NCBI RefSeq assembly: GCF_001708445.1
Contig: NZ_CP015637.1
Span: forward strand, 3,783,001 to 3,847,000
DNA length: 64,000 nt
Direction of reading: 5' to 3'
DNA from: Pseudomonas fluorescens
Lineage (GTDB): Bacteria > Pseudomonadota > Gammaproteobacteria > Pseudomonadales > Pseudomonadaceae
The first letter of the stretch is position 1, and every line of letters starts with the position of its first letter. This document shows, piece after piece, positions 1 to 8,998 of the stretch. The position numbers were made by a program, and so were the translations under genes. The notes beneath the pieces were generated by a model, which was not told where the DNA came from, made no database searches, and worked only from the letters and a program-made list of their open reading frames with translations.

Positions 1-2
1 CG

Positions 3-1277
3 GCCCCGACCCGCCGCGTGGCGATCATCGGCGGCAACCGCATCCCGTTTGCCCGTTCCAACACGGTATACGCCCACGACAGCAACCAGGATCTGCTGGT
101 GGCTGCGCTGCAAGGCCTGGTCGACCGCTACAACCTCCACGGCCAGCGCCTGGGCGAGTTCGCTGCCGGCGCGGTGATCAAGCATTCGCGGGATTTCAAC
201 CTCGCGCGTGAGTCGCTGCTGTCGACCACCTTGTCCCCGCAGACCCCGGCCTACGACGTGCAACAAGCCTGCGGTACCGGTCTGGAAGCGGCCTTGCTGG
301 TGGCGAATAAAATCGCCCTCGGCCAGATCGAAGTCGGCATTGCCGGCGGCGCCGATACCACTTCCGACGCGCCCATCGGCATCAATGAGTCCCTGCGCCA
401 CACCTTGCTCGCGGCCAACCGTGCCAAGGGCATGGGCGACAAGTTGAAGGCGCTGCTGAAGGTGCGCCCGTCGATGTTTTTCAAGCCGCTGCTGCCGCGC
501 AATGGCGAGCCGCGCACCGGCTTGTCCATGGGCGAGCATTGCGAAGAAATGGCCAAGCGCTGGCAGATCAAGCGCCTGGCCCAGGATGAGCTGACCCTCA
601 CCAGTCACCAACGCCTGGATGCCGCGTACAAACGCGGTTTCTTCGACGACCTGATCAGCCCCCATCGCGGCCTGGCGCGGGACAACAACCTGCGCGCCGA
701 CGCCAGCCTGGAGAAACTCGCCGGGCTGTCCCCGGCCTACGACCGCCAGAACGGCACTCTCACGGCGGGCAACTCCACGCCACTGACGGATGGCGCCTCG
801 GTGGTGCTGTTGGCCAGCGAAGAATGGGCGGCAGCCAATGGCTGGCCGGTGTTGGCCTACCTGCGCACGGGCGAGACGGCGGCGGTGAATTTTGTCGACG
901 GCACCGAAGGCTTGTTGATGGCGCCGGCCTATGCGGTGCCACGCATGCTCAAGCGCGAAGGCCTGAGCTTCGCCGACTTCGATTTCTTCGAGATCCACGA
1001 AGCCTTTGCCGCCCAGGTGCTGTGTACGCTCAAGGCCTGGGAGGACGCCGAGTATTGCCGCGAGCGTCTAGGCTTGGAGGCGCCACTGGGTGCCATCGAC
1101 CGCGCCAAAATGAACGTCAACGGTGGCTCCCTGGGCTGCGGCCACCCGTTTGCCGCCACCGGAGGCCGGCAATTGGCGACCTTGGCCAAGGCCATCCATG
1201 AACGCGGGGGTGGACGCGGCCTGATTTCCATCTGCGCGGCGGGCGGGCTGGGCATTACCGCCATCGTCGAAAAGTAG
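3..1277 (+). CDS. Acetyl-CoA C-acyltransferase (thiolase, FadI-like), 5' end cut by the window
   Basis: Thiolase-superfamily enzyme that cleaves 3-ketoacyl-CoA, or condenses two acyl-CoAs, in the cytoplasm. The acyl-accepting Cys lies in QQACGTGLEAA, the catalytic His in EIHEAFAAQ, and the C-terminal signature is GGSLGCGHPFAATGGRQ followed by ICAAGGLG. The frame is open to the left edge and reads APTRRVAIIGG, so the GTG at 18 is probably internal and the true start lies outside the window. About 420 residues are visible, the usual thiolase length. A long-chain acyl-CoA ligase follows 31 bp downstream on the same strand with its own AAGGAG site, which points to a fatty-acid degradation operon. 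Which thiolase subfamily it is remains inferred. Confidence 0.85.
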   Translation, partial: APTRRVAIIGGNRIPFARSNTVYAHDSNQDLLVAALQGLVDRYNLHGQRLGEFAAGAVIKHSRDFNLARESLLSTTLSPQTPAYDVQQACGTGLEAALLVANKIALGQIEVGIAGGADTTSDAPIGINESLRHTLLAANRAKGMGDKLKALLKVRPSMFFKPLLPRNGEPRTGLSMGEHCEEMAKRWQIKRLAQDELTLTSHQRLDAAYKRGFFDDLISPHRGLARDNNLRADASLEKLAGLSPAYDRQNGTLTAGNSTPLTDGASVVLLASEEWAAANGWPVLAYLRTGETAAVNFVDGTEGLLMAPAYAVPRMLKREGLSFADFDFFEIHEAFAAQVLCTLKAWEDAEYCRERLGLEAPLGAIDRAKMNVNGGSLGCGHPFAATGGRQLATLAKAIHERGGGRGLISICAAGGLGITAIVEK

Positions 1278-1308
1278 CTCTATCAAAAACAACAACAAGG
1301 AGACTGCC

Positions 1309-3012
1309 ATGAACGCTATCAGCCTGGAACAGACCGAACGGGTCTGGTTGAACGCTTACCTGCCCGGCGTCCCGGCGGACATCGATGCCGGTATCGAAGA
1401 CTACCCATCGTTGCGCGAGGTGTTCCTGGAGCACCTGGAAAAATTCCGCGAGCGGGTCGCCTACGTCAGTATCGGCACGGAAATGACCTACGCCGACTGG
1501 CACGTGCAGGGCGTTGCGTTTGCCGCCTGGCTGCAAGGCCAGGGCGTCAAGAAGGGCGACCGCGTGGCGTTGATGATGCCCAACTGCTTGCAGTACCCGA
1601 TCTGCCTGCTGGGCACCCTCCTGGCCGGCGCGGTGGTGGTCAACGTCAACCCGTTGTACACCGCCCATGAGCTCAAGCATTTGCTCAAGGACAGCGGCGC
1701 CGAAACCGTGGTGATCTTCGAAAACTTCGCCCACACCCTGGAAAAAGTCATCGCCGGCAGCAGCGTCAAGCGCGTGGTGGTGGCGGCCATCGGCGACTTG
1801 CTCGGCACCTTCAAGGGCGCGGCGATGAACTTCATCCTGCGCCGCGTGCAAAAGCAGGTGCCGGCGTTCAACCTGCGTGGCTCGGTGCGTTTCAACCAGG
1901 TACTTAAACAGGGGCGGGCGCTCAACCACTTCCCGGTCGCCATGGCGCTCGACGACCTGGCCTTCCTGCAATACACCGGCGGCACCACGGGGGATGCCAA
2001 GGGCGTGATGCTCAGCCACCGCAATATCATCGCCAACCTGCTGCAAGCCAAGGCCTGGGTCGGTGATCAACTCGACCAGGACAAGCAGGAAACCAACGTC
2101 ACCCTGCTGCCGCTGTACCACATCTTTTCCCTGACGGTGAACTGCCTGATGTTCATGTGCCTGGGCGGGCGCAACATCCTCATTGCCAACCCCCGTGATG
2201 TGAAACGGGTGCAGATGATCCTGCGCAAGGAGCGTTTCAATGGCATCGCCGGGGTCAATACGTTGTTCAACGGCCTGCTGGAGAATAAGGAGTTCTGCGC
2301 GCGGGACTTTTCCGACCTGCGCATGGTGATCGCGGGCGGCATGGCCACGCACACGGCGGTGGCCAAGCGCTGGAAGGAAGTCACCGGCCTGCCGATCATC
2401 GAAGGCTATGGCCTGACCGAATGCTCGCCGGTGGTGAGCATCAGCCCCATCGACATCTCACGCATGCGCGAGATGGAGTTCACCGGCAGCATCGGCGTGC
2501 CGCTGCCGTCGACCTGGGTACGCTTCATGCGGGAAGACGGCGAACTGGCCGATATCGGCGAACAAGGCGAACTGCAAGTGCGCGGTCCGCAGGTGATGCA
2601 GGGCTACTGGAAACGGCCGAACGAAACCGCCGAAGTGCTGGACGCCGAGGGGTGGTTGTCGACCGGTGATATCGGCGTGATGGATGAGCGCGGCTATATC
2701 CGCCTGGTGGACCGCAAGAAAGACATGATCCTGGTCTCGGGCTTCAACGTGTACCCCAATGAAATCGAGGATGTGGTGGCGCTGCACCCCGGCGTCGGCG
2801 AAGTCGCGGCGATCGGCGTGGAGGACGGCGTGACCGGCGAGAGGGTCAAGATCATCGTGGTACGCAAGGACCCGAACCTGACCCAGGAACAGCTCCTGGC
2901 CCATTGCCGGGAATACCTGACGGGCTACAAGGTGCCCAGGTATGTGGAGTTTCGCAGCACCGAGTTGCCCAAGACCACGGTGGGTAAAGTACTGCGCCGA
3001 GCGTTACGCTGA
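1309..3012 (+). CDS. fadD: Long-chain-fatty-acid--CoA ligase (FadD family)
   Basis: AMP-forming acyl-CoA synthetase of 567 residues, close to the FadD length of about 560. It activates fatty acids to acyl-CoA via an acyl-adenylate at the inner membrane. The P-loop-like AMP-binding motif YTGGTTGDAKG is near residue 220, the adenylate motif GYGLTECSP near 365, and the C-terminal domain motif DRKKDMILVSGFNVYPNEIE near 475. The ATG at 1309 follows an AAGGAG Shine-Dalgarno at 6-nt spacing. Together with the upstream thiolase it forms a short beta-oxidation operon. Pseudomonads carry several FadD paralogues (FadD1, FadD2 and others). This one is not beside a second fadD copy, so its exact chain-length role is not assignable here. 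Confidence 0.85.
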   Translation: MNAISLEQTERVWLNAYLPGVPADIDAGIEDYPSLREVFLEHLEKFRERVAYVSIGTEMTYADWHVQGVAFAAWLQGQGVKKGDRVALMMPNCLQYPICLLGTLLAGAVVVNVNPLYTAHELKHLLKDSGAETVVIFENFAHTLEKVIAGSSVKRVVVAAIGDLLGTFKGAAMNFILRRVQKQVPAFNLRGSVRFNQVLKQGRALNHFPVAMALDDLAFLQYTGGTTGDAKGVMLSHRNIIANLLQAKAWVGDQLDQDKQETNVTLLPLYHIFSLTVNCLMFMCLGGRNILIANPRDVKRVQMILRKERFNGIAGVNTLFNGLLENKEFCARDFSDLRMVIAGGMATHTAVAKRWKEVTGLPIIEGYGLTECSPVVSISPIDISRMREMEFTGSIGVPLPSTWVRFMREDGELADIGEQGELQVRGPQVMQGYWKRPNETAEVLDAEGWLSTGDIGVMDERGYIRLVDRKKDMILVSGFNVYPNEIEDVVALHPGVGEVAAIGVEDGVTGERVKIIVVRKDPNLTQEQLLAHCREYLTGYKVPRYVEFRSTELPKTTVGKVLRRALR

Positions 3013-3020
3013 TTCAAATG

Positions 3021-3077
3021 TGTGTACGTGATCTAGAAATGTGTAGGTGATCTAACAGGATGCAGGTGATCTAAATG
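3021..3077. repeat. Three short direct repeats, 19-bp period
   Basis: The core GTGATCTA occurs at 3028-3035, 3047-3054 and 3066-3073, exactly 19 bp apart, and each is preceded by a TGTGTACG-, TGTGTAGG- or GATGCAGG-like segment. The array sits directly after the fadD stop codon and runs into the REP element at 3075. It lies between convergent genes, so a promoter operator is unlikely. No known family was recognised. Confidence 0.6.
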
Positions 3078-3197
3078 TGGGAGGGGGCTTGCCCCTGATG
3101 GCCATGGGTATCTACACAATTTCCAGTGGTCTGTGGCGAGGGAGCTTGGTCCCGTGGCGGCCTTCGGGCCGACGCCACAACAAGCCCGCTCGCCACA
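3075..3197. repeat. REP elements between fadD and tkt
   Basis: A GI-type REP half (GTGGGAGGGGGCTTGC core, 3075-3100) is followed by a second REP of a different type whose ends form an inverted repeat, TGTGGCGAG at 3132-3140 and CTCGCCACA at 3189-3197. The two flanking genes converge here, a typical site for REP sequences, which can act as mRNA 3' ends. Confidence 0.8.
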
Positions 3198-3225
3198 GGA
3201 GGCCGTGGGGCCGCCCACATTTTGC

Positions 3226-5289
3226 TCAGCGTTGCGTCAGTTGGATCTGCGCCCTGGCCTGTTTCACCACGTTCTCTGTAGTAAACCCGAACTTCTCCTG
3301 CAACTTCGCCAGCGGTGCCGACGCGCCGAAGCTGTTCATCACCACCTTGGCGCCGGTCTGGCCGACATAGCGATCCCAGCCCAGGGGGCCGGCCTGTTCC
3401 ACCACGACCCTGGCCTTCACGGCCGGCGGCAGCACGCTGTCGCGATAAGCCTGGTCCTGGTCTTCGAACAGCTCCCAACTGGGCATTGAAACCACTTGCG
3501 CGGCAATCCCTTCAGCCTTGAGTTGTTCATAAGCCTCCACGGCAAGGCTGACTTCACTGCCCGTCGCGATCAGGATGACATCCGGCGCTTCAGCCCCCGC
3601 CAACACATACGCGCCTTTGGCCGCGCCGGACGCCGCCGCATATTTACTGCGATCCAGCGTCGGCAGTGGCTGTCTCGACAACACCACGCAGCTCGGCCGA
3701 TGGGTTTGCGCCAGGGCGACTTTCCACAGCTCCAGGGTTTCATTGGCGTCACCCGGGCGCAGGGTCAGCAACCCCGGCGTGGCGCGCAGTTGGGTCAGAT
3801 GCTCGATGGGCTGGTGGGTCGGGCCGTCTTCACCGACGCCGATCGAGTCATGGGTAAACACGAATATCACCGGCAATTCCATGATCGCCGCCAGGCGGAT
3901 CGGCGGTTTCATGTAGTCGCTGAACACCAGGAATGTCGAGGTATACGGCCGCAAATACGACAGCGCCATGCCATTGGCAATCGCGCCCATGGCGTGTTCG
4001 CGGATGCCGAAATGCAGGTTGCGCCCGCTGTAGTCGTCGGCACTGAAACGCCCGGCACCGTCGAAGGTGAGGTTGGTCTTGGTCGACGGCGACAAGTCCG
4101 CCGAGCCGCCGAGCAGCCAGGGGATTTGCTGGGCAAACGCATTCAATACTTCGCCGCCGGCGGCACGGCTGGCGATGCCCTTGGCATCGCTGTCGAAGTG
4201 GGGCAAGTGCTTCTGCCAGTGTTCCGGCATTTGCCCGGCACGCATGCGGTGCAATTCGTCGGCCAGCTCGGGCTCATACTGTTCGAGCAGCGAAAGGTGT
4301 TCGAGCCATTTTTCATACAGTGGCTCGCTGCGCTCAAGCAACGCATCACGCAACGCCGTGCAGGCTTCATCGGGTACCAGGAAGCTTGCATCCTGTGGCC
4401 AGCCATAGGCGGCCTTGGTCAGGCGGATTTCCTCCTCACCCAAGGGTTCACCATGGGCGGCGGCGGTGTTGTGCTTATGGGGCGAGCCATAGCCGATCAC
4501 ACTGTCGACCACGATCAGGGTCGGCGCGCCCCGGTTGCAATGGAAGGTCTCCAGGGCATTGGTCAGGGCTTGCAAGTCATTGGCATCGGTCACGTGCAGG
4601 GTATGCCAGCCATAGGCCTGGAAGCGCTTGATCACGTCTTCGCTGAATGCCAGCTCAGTGTGGCCCTCGATGCTGATGGTGTTGTTGTCATAGATCCAGC
4701 ACAGCTTGTCCAGCTTCAAATGCCCGGCCATCGATGCCGCTTCGCCACTGATGCCCTCCATCATGTCGCCGTCGCCGCACAAGGTGTACACGTTGTAATC
4801 GAACAGTGTCTTTTCTTCGCGATTGAAGCGCGTGGCCAGCCAGCGCTCGGCCATTGCCATCCCGACGCTGTTGGCGCAGCCCTGGCCCAGGGGGCCGGTG
4901 GTGGTCTCGACCCCGGTGGTCATACGGTATTCCGGGTGCCCAGGGGTCTTGGAGCCCGCCTGCCGAAACTGCTTGATATCGTCCAGACTGATCGCGGCGT
5001 GCCCGGTACGCTTGCCCTCGGCGTCCATCTCCACCACGCCCGCCAAGTGCAGCAATGAATACAGCAACATCGATGCATGGCCGACGGATAACACAAAGCG
5101 GTCACGGCCAGGCCAGTCGGGGTGCTGGGGGTGATAGCGCAGGAAGCGGCTCCACAAGGTATACCCGACCGGCGCCAGGCCCATGGGCGTGCCCGGATGG
5201 CCGGAGTTGGCCTTTTGAACGGCGTCCATGGCCAGGGTACGAAGGGTGTTGATGCATTGGGTGTCGACAGCGCTGGCAGCTTGATTCAT
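3226..5289 (-). CDS. tkt: Transketolase
   Basis: Thiamine-diphosphate enzyme that moves two-carbon ketol units between sugar phosphates in the non-oxidative pentose phosphate pathway. Visible motifs are the N-terminal ANSGHPGTPMG, the cofactor-binding GDGDMMEGISGEA plus DNN, the central pyrimidine-domain ELPVIFVFTHDSIGVGEDGPTHQP, seen here in parts, and a C-terminal domain ending near AQIQLTQR. The start is the ATG at 5289 (MNQAAS), which has a GGGAG site; a longer open frame upstream has no ribosome site. This gives 687 residues, slightly more than the 665 usual for Pseudomonas TktA. The usual epd-pgk-fba neighbours are absent, so this is likely a second transketolase. It is divergent from a DUF465 gene. 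Confidence 0.92.
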   Translation of the reverse strand: MNQAASAVDTQCINTLRTLAMDAVQKANSGHPGTPMGLAPVGYTLWSRFLRYHPQHPDWPGRDRFVLSVGHASMLLYSLLHLAGVVEMDAEGKRTGHAAISLDDIKQFRQAGSKTPGHPEYRMTTGVETTTGPLGQGCANSVGMAMAERWLATRFNREEKTLFDYNVYTLCGDGDMMEGISGEAASMAGHLKLDKLCWIYDNNTISIEGHTELAFSEDVIKRFQAYGWHTLHVTDANDLQALTNALETFHCNRGAPTLIVVDSVIGYGSPHKHNTAAAHGEPLGEEEIRLTKAAYGWPQDASFLVPDEACTALRDALLERSEPLYEKWLEHLSLLEQYEPELADELHRMRAGQMPEHWQKHLPHFDSDAKGIASRAAGGEVLNAFAQQIPWLLGGSADLSPSTKTNLTFDGAGRFSADDYSGRNLHFGIREHAMGAIANGMALSYLRPYTSTFLVFSDYMKPPIRLAAIMELPVIFVFTHDSIGVGEDGPTHQPIEHLTQLRATPGLLTLRPGDANETLELWKVALAQTHRPSCVVLSRQPLPTLDRSKYAAASGAAKGAYVLAGAEAPDVILIATGSEVSLAVEAYEQLKAEGIAAQVVSMPSWELFEDQDQAYRDSVLPPAVKARVVVEQAGPLGWDRYVGQTGAKVVMNSFGASAPLAKLQEKFGFTTENVVKQARAQIQLTQR

Positions 5290-5462
5290 GAACCGGTCTC
5301 CCTCAAGTGGCGATCTACAGTGGAGGGCAGGGCGCGGCAAAGGTTTGATCCCATTGCCCAGGTTGCGACGAACGGGACTGGTTTGCCGGCAAACATGACA
5401 AGACCCCTTGGAATGGGCTAGCTTCAAGGGCGTAGCCATTGATCAACTTGCGGAGGTAGGCC

Positions 5463-5687
5463 ATGCCAGTGAAACACGACCTGTATCAGGACTTGGGGTT
5501 GAGCAAGGACGAAGTCGACGGGCGCCGGGCACAAAACGCCCGTTTGAACGCGCTGTTTGATAAATACAACAATGTTGACGAATTGGTGGTGAGCGCTGAA
5601 AAGGCAGCCGGCAGCGATGACGAGATAAAGAAGCTGAAGGAAAGACGCTTGTTGGTTAAAGATGAGATCAAGGATTTGCTGAAGTAA
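5463..5687 (+). CDS. DUF465 (YdcH-like) small protein
   Basis: Seventy-four-residue, highly charged helical protein. The sequence MPVKHDLYQDLGLSKDEVDG, then a helix ending KLKERRLLVKDEIKDLLK, matches the YdcH/DUF465 family, whose function is not settled. The start has a strong GGAGG site (TGCGGAGGTAGGCC before ATG). It is transcribed divergently from tkt, and a clear rho-independent terminator follows, so it is a single-gene transcript. No signal peptide or membrane segment is present. Confidence 0.8.
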   Translation: MPVKHDLYQDLGLSKDEVDGRRAQNARLNALFDKYNNVDELVVSAEKAAGSDDEIKKLKERRLLVKDEIKDLLK

Positions 5688-5705
5688 CGGGCGATCCGTT
5701 CAATG

Positions 5706-5740
5706 AGGGAGCGAGCCAATCGCTCCCTTGCACATTTTTT
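5706..5740 (+). terminator. Rho-independent terminator after the DUF465 gene
   Basis: A perfect 9-bp stem, AGGGAGCGA (5706-5714) and TCGCTCCCT (5720-5728), with a 5-nt loop is followed within 7 nt by a run of six T (5735-5740). Confidence 0.85.
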
Positions 5741-5854
5741 CAGAATTGACTGGAAGACATCCCGATCCCCGCTACCTATGATGCCCTCGCCCTCCCGGCT
5801 CCGGGGACCGTTGCGGCGCAGGATTGCGCTGATGGGCCGGGGGGGCGCTTAATT

Positions 5855-7231
5855 TCATGCCAGCAGTGCCTGGGTGCAGGCATCCATCGAACGCTGCTGC
5901 GTCTCCTCATACAACTTCAACTCATCAATCGTCTGGCGCCCCAGTGCCTTCTCGAATTCAGCCTGGTTCGAATGAGCCGCGTAGTGACTCTGCGCCGCAT
6001 CCCCCAGGTTTGATTGAAAGATCCCCGCCGCACTCACCGGCAGAAAATCTTCATATACCAACGGCTCTACCGCCACGTGACCGGCGCTGGCCAATGCTTC
6101 CAGCGTGCGCGGCTGGTCGGCCTGGCCGCGTGCCGCCAGGCCCTTGTCGGTGACGAAGTAGCGGAAGTACGCGAGGCCTTGCTCGCGCATCTGCGTGTGG
6201 TCATCGGGGAAGGCCTGGAAGTGCTGTTCCATCAATTGCACATAACGCTCGGCGTTGGATTCGTTCGGGAATGCGCCGAGTTCATCGCGGGCAGCGTTCA
6301 GCAGTTGGTCGTACAGGGCGCGACCTTTGGGCGTCAGCGCGACGCCGCGTTGTTCAATTTCACCGAAACGCGCGCTGTGGCTGCCTTGGGCGTCGGTGAA
6401 CGCGATGGCTTCATCGAGGGCCTTGAAGCTAGTCTGGCGCAGCAGGATCGGGCAGCGGCGGCGCGGTGGGCCTTCGATCACTGCCTTGGGGGTAATGCCC
6501 TTGCCAGGCATGGCGGCCTGGACCTGGTCGATGTCCAGGGTGCGCGGGGTCAGGTGGTTGATGTGCGGGCCCTTGAACGCCACCACGTCGGCGATCAGGC
6601 GGTGCTGGTCGCTGAGTTGCTGGTACTGCGCGGCGGTCACGGTGGCGGTGTGGTGCCAGCGGAAGGTTTCCAGGGCCTCGCGGATGAATGCGTCGGCATC
6701 CGCTGCGCCGAGGCCACCGTTCCGTTCCGCTTGCTCGATCAGGGCGAGGGCCGCGGGGGTGAAGATCGAACGCTTGGCCAGGGCGCTTTCAGCGAAGGCG
6801 CGCAGGTCGGGATTTTCGATCAGCTCCAGGCGCAGCAGCGAGGTGAACACGCGGAACGGGCTGGTTTGCAGCGCACTTTCATGCACCGCGCGAAACGCGG
6901 TGGAGTGCACCGGCACGCCGGCCGGGGTCAGGTCGTAGTAGCCCACCGGCTGCATGCCCATCACCGCGAACAGGCGGCTGATGGTGGCCAGTTCCGCGGC
7001 GGTGCCCAGGCGGATGGCACCGTGGCGCTCCATGTCCAGGCGCTGGATTTCCCCGGTGCGCTGCAATTGCTGCGCCAGGCCCGGGTCGCTGTCGAGCACG
7101 CGGGCGTTGATCTCGGCCACCAGCGTCATCAGCGCGCCGTACAGCGGAACTTCATCTCGGTACATATCGGACATGGCCTTGGAAAAGCCCTTGCGGATCT
7201 CGTCGGGGCTGACATGTGCGGTGGTGTGCAT
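5855..7231 (-). CDS. hglS: 2-oxoadipate dioxygenase/decarboxylase (HglS, DUF1338/YdcJ family)
   Basis: Converts 2-oxoadipate plus O2 to D-2-hydroxyglutarate, the last step of the D-lysine/2-aminoadipate route known from P. putida. The 458-residue protein has His70 and Arg74 in MERHGAIRLG and His226 in FKGPHINHLTPRT, at the same numbers as the published metal and substrate ligands of HglS. A third acidic ligand is expected near Glu291-293 (FGEIEQRG). The ATG at 7231 (MHTTAHVS) is chosen because the 44-residue extension above it has no homology-like features. It stands alone on the minus strand and is divergent from the porin gene. Family assignment is strong; regulation is not visible. Confidence 0.87.
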   Translation of the reverse strand: MHTTAHVSPDEIRKGFSKAMSDMYRDEVPLYGALMTLVAEINARVLDSDPGLAQQLQRTGEIQRLDMERHGAIRLGTAAELATISRLFAVMGMQPVGYYDLTPAGVPVHSTAFRAVHESALQTSPFRVFTSLLRLELIENPDLRAFAESALAKRSIFTPAALALIEQAERNGGLGAADADAFIREALETFRWHHTATVTAAQYQQLSDQHRLIADVVAFKGPHINHLTPRTLDIDQVQAAMPGKGITPKAVIEGPPRRRCPILLRQTSFKALDEAIAFTDAQGSHSARFGEIEQRGVALTPKGRALYDQLLNAARDELGAFPNESNAERYVQLMEQHFQAFPDDHTQMREQGLAYFRYFVTDKGLAARGQADQPRTLEALASAGHVAVEPLVYEDFLPVSAAGIFQSNLGDAAQSHYAAHSNQAEFEKALGRQTIDELKLYEETQQRSMDACTQALLA

Positions 7232-7410
7232 AGAAAAATTCCTGATGGCTATGGCGATGAGGGTGGCCTTTGCCTGGATTTTGTTGAGCGGCAGGCAGGC
7301 TTGCAAACGAAGATTCCTCTGGACTTCATTCTGCAAATGAATGAGATGACGTGAATATGACAAAAATCAGCAACGGATAAATTTCATTTTCCAGGGTTTT
7401 TCCTAACTAA

Positions 7411-7446
7411 TTCTTCACGGAGTCCGCCCCGGCCGGCGTGAAAGAA
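7411..7446. other. Imperfect hairpin in the hglS-porin intergenic region
   Basis: TTCTTCACG (7411-7419) pairs with CGTGAAAGAA (7437-7446) with one bulged base, around a GC-rich loop containing CCGGCCGG. It sits about 75 bp upstream of the porin start in the 289-bp divergent gap. It could be a 5' leader structure or a protein site; nothing else was recognised in this gap. Confidence 0.3.
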
Positions 7447-7520
7447 TCGTCACGTTTGTAAGGATGAAAACGTCATTTCGCACATCGCACATATAAAAAA
7501 ACATTTAGGGGCCGCAGTTA

Positions 7521-8930
7521 ATGAAAATTTCTACACTGGCGCTGTCGATCACCGCCGCCGTTCTTGCACAACAGGCATACGCCGATGATTTTGGACTCGG
7601 TTCCCTGGGAACCGGCAATGGTCATAGCGGCTTTCTCGAAGACAGCCATGCGTCCGTCAGTTCGCGGACCATGTACTACAGCGCGGATAACCGCTCGGGG
7701 ACCAACAACGATCTGCGCGAAGCCGCGACAGCGCTGCGCTTTGACTACAAATCCGGTTTCACCCAGGGCACCGTTGGTGTGGGTTTTGACGTCATGGCCT
7801 TCGGCGCCCTGCGCCTGGACGGTGGCGACGGCCACACTGCGGGCGCCGGCCTGTCGGGTAACGGCAACAGCTTCTTCCCGACCAAGAACAACGGCACCGA
7901 GCCTGCCGACTCATTCGGTCGTGCCGCGGGTAACGTGAAATTCCGTATCTCCCAGACCGAGTTGCACGTCGGTGGTGGCTTGGCGCCGATCCTGCCTATC
8001 CTGGTGTCGAACGACAGCCGCGTTGCCCCGCAAACCTTTGACGGTGGCATCCTGACCTCGAACGACATTCCCAACGTGACCTTCACCGGTGGTGAGCTGA
8101 ACCGCGTCGAAGGCCGCGCTTCCAGCAACTCCACGGGCCTGAGCGTGGCCGGTGGGACACGCGACAGTGACAGTTTCAAATTCGGTGGTGTGGACTACAA
8201 ACCGTTTGGTTCGTCCGATAACGTCATCGCAAAAAACCTGACGCTTCAGTACTACTACGCCCAACTGCAAGACTTCTACAAACAGAACTACGTCGGCCTG
8301 GTCCACGTGCTGCCCTTGGGCAATGACCAGTCGTTCAAGACCGACCTGCGCTACTTCGACAGCTCCAGCGACGGCAAGAACGGCGAGACCGGCTATCAGT
8401 TCAACAACAACGGCGGCTACGCCAGGCACGCCGGCGAAGTGGACAACAAGACCTACAGTGCGGCGTTCACCTATCAATTGGGCGGCAGCAGCCTGATGCT
8501 TGGGCACATTGGTGTGGGGGATGACGGCGGCTTTGTGTGGGTCAACCAGGGCAGCCTTGCCGACCCACAGGCGCAAGGTGCCGGTGGCAGCGACTTCTAT
8601 CTGTTTACCGATGCGGTGGTTGGCCAGTTCTCCCGTGCGGGCGAGCAGGTCAACTTTGGCCAGTACTCGTATGACTTCAAGGCCTACGTGCCCGGCTTGC
8701 GAGCGTCCGTGGCTTACCTGGACGGTTCGGATATCAAGTCGAAGGTTGCCGGTGGCCCTGACCAGAAAGAAAACGAAGCCGACTTCCGTCTGGACTACGT
8801 TGTACAGGAAGGTCCTCTGAAAGGCTTCGGTACCACCTTGCGTACCGGTACCTATCACGGCAAGAACACCGGCACCGCCGACCAGGACCAAACCCGCCTG
8901 ATCTTCAACTACACGTACGCCATCTTCTAA
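7521..8930 (+). CDS. OprD-family outer membrane porin
   Basis: Substrate-specific outer membrane channel of the OprD superfamily, which imports basic amino acids or small carboxylates. The 469-residue precursor opens with a cleavable signal peptide (MKISTLALSITAAVLAQQAYA, cut before DDFG). It continues with FLEDSHASVSSRTMYYSADNR, the typical OprD N-terminus, and ends in YAIF, the aromatic C-terminal residue needed for barrel assembly. Many alternating polar/hydrophobic strands and glycine-rich loops fill the middle. The start is preceded by a GGGG-containing but weak ribosome site. It is a single gene; the GH63-like gene begins 68 bp later and may be co-transcribed. The substrate cannot be read from the sequence. 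Confidence 0.88.
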   Translation: MKISTLALSITAAVLAQQAYADDFGLGSLGTGNGHSGFLEDSHASVSSRTMYYSADNRSGTNNDLREAATALRFDYKSGFTQGTVGVGFDVMAFGALRLDGGDGHTAGAGLSGNGNSFFPTKNNGTEPADSFGRAAGNVKFRISQTELHVGGGLAPILPILVSNDSRVAPQTFDGGILTSNDIPNVTFTGGELNRVEGRASSNSTGLSVAGGTRDSDSFKFGGVDYKPFGSSDNVIAKNLTLQYYYAQLQDFYKQNYVGLVHVLPLGNDQSFKTDLRYFDSSSDGKNGETGYQFNNNGGYARHAGEVDNKTYSAAFTYQLGGSSLMLGHIGVGDDGGFVWVNQGSLADPQAQGAGGSDFYLFTDAVVGQFSRAGEQVNFGQYSYDFKAYVPGLRASVAYLDGSDIKSKVAGGPDQKENEADFRLDYVVQEGPLKGFGTTLRTGTYHGKNTGTADQDQTRLIFNYTYAIF

Positions 8931-8998
8931 GTCTTCATGTGCCCCGCACGTCGTTGGGTTCTACACTGCTGTGCACCTGGCAGGCGATGGAGGACCCA

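Noticed and set aside
3496..5058. 520-codon plus-strand frame over tkt
   Set aside because: Antisense to transketolase motifs; an effect of high GC content.
7232..7320. Longer start for hglS giving 502 residues
   Set aside because: The extra N-terminus has no recognisable signal and the shorter form aligns His70/Arg74/His226 exactly with known HglS numbering.
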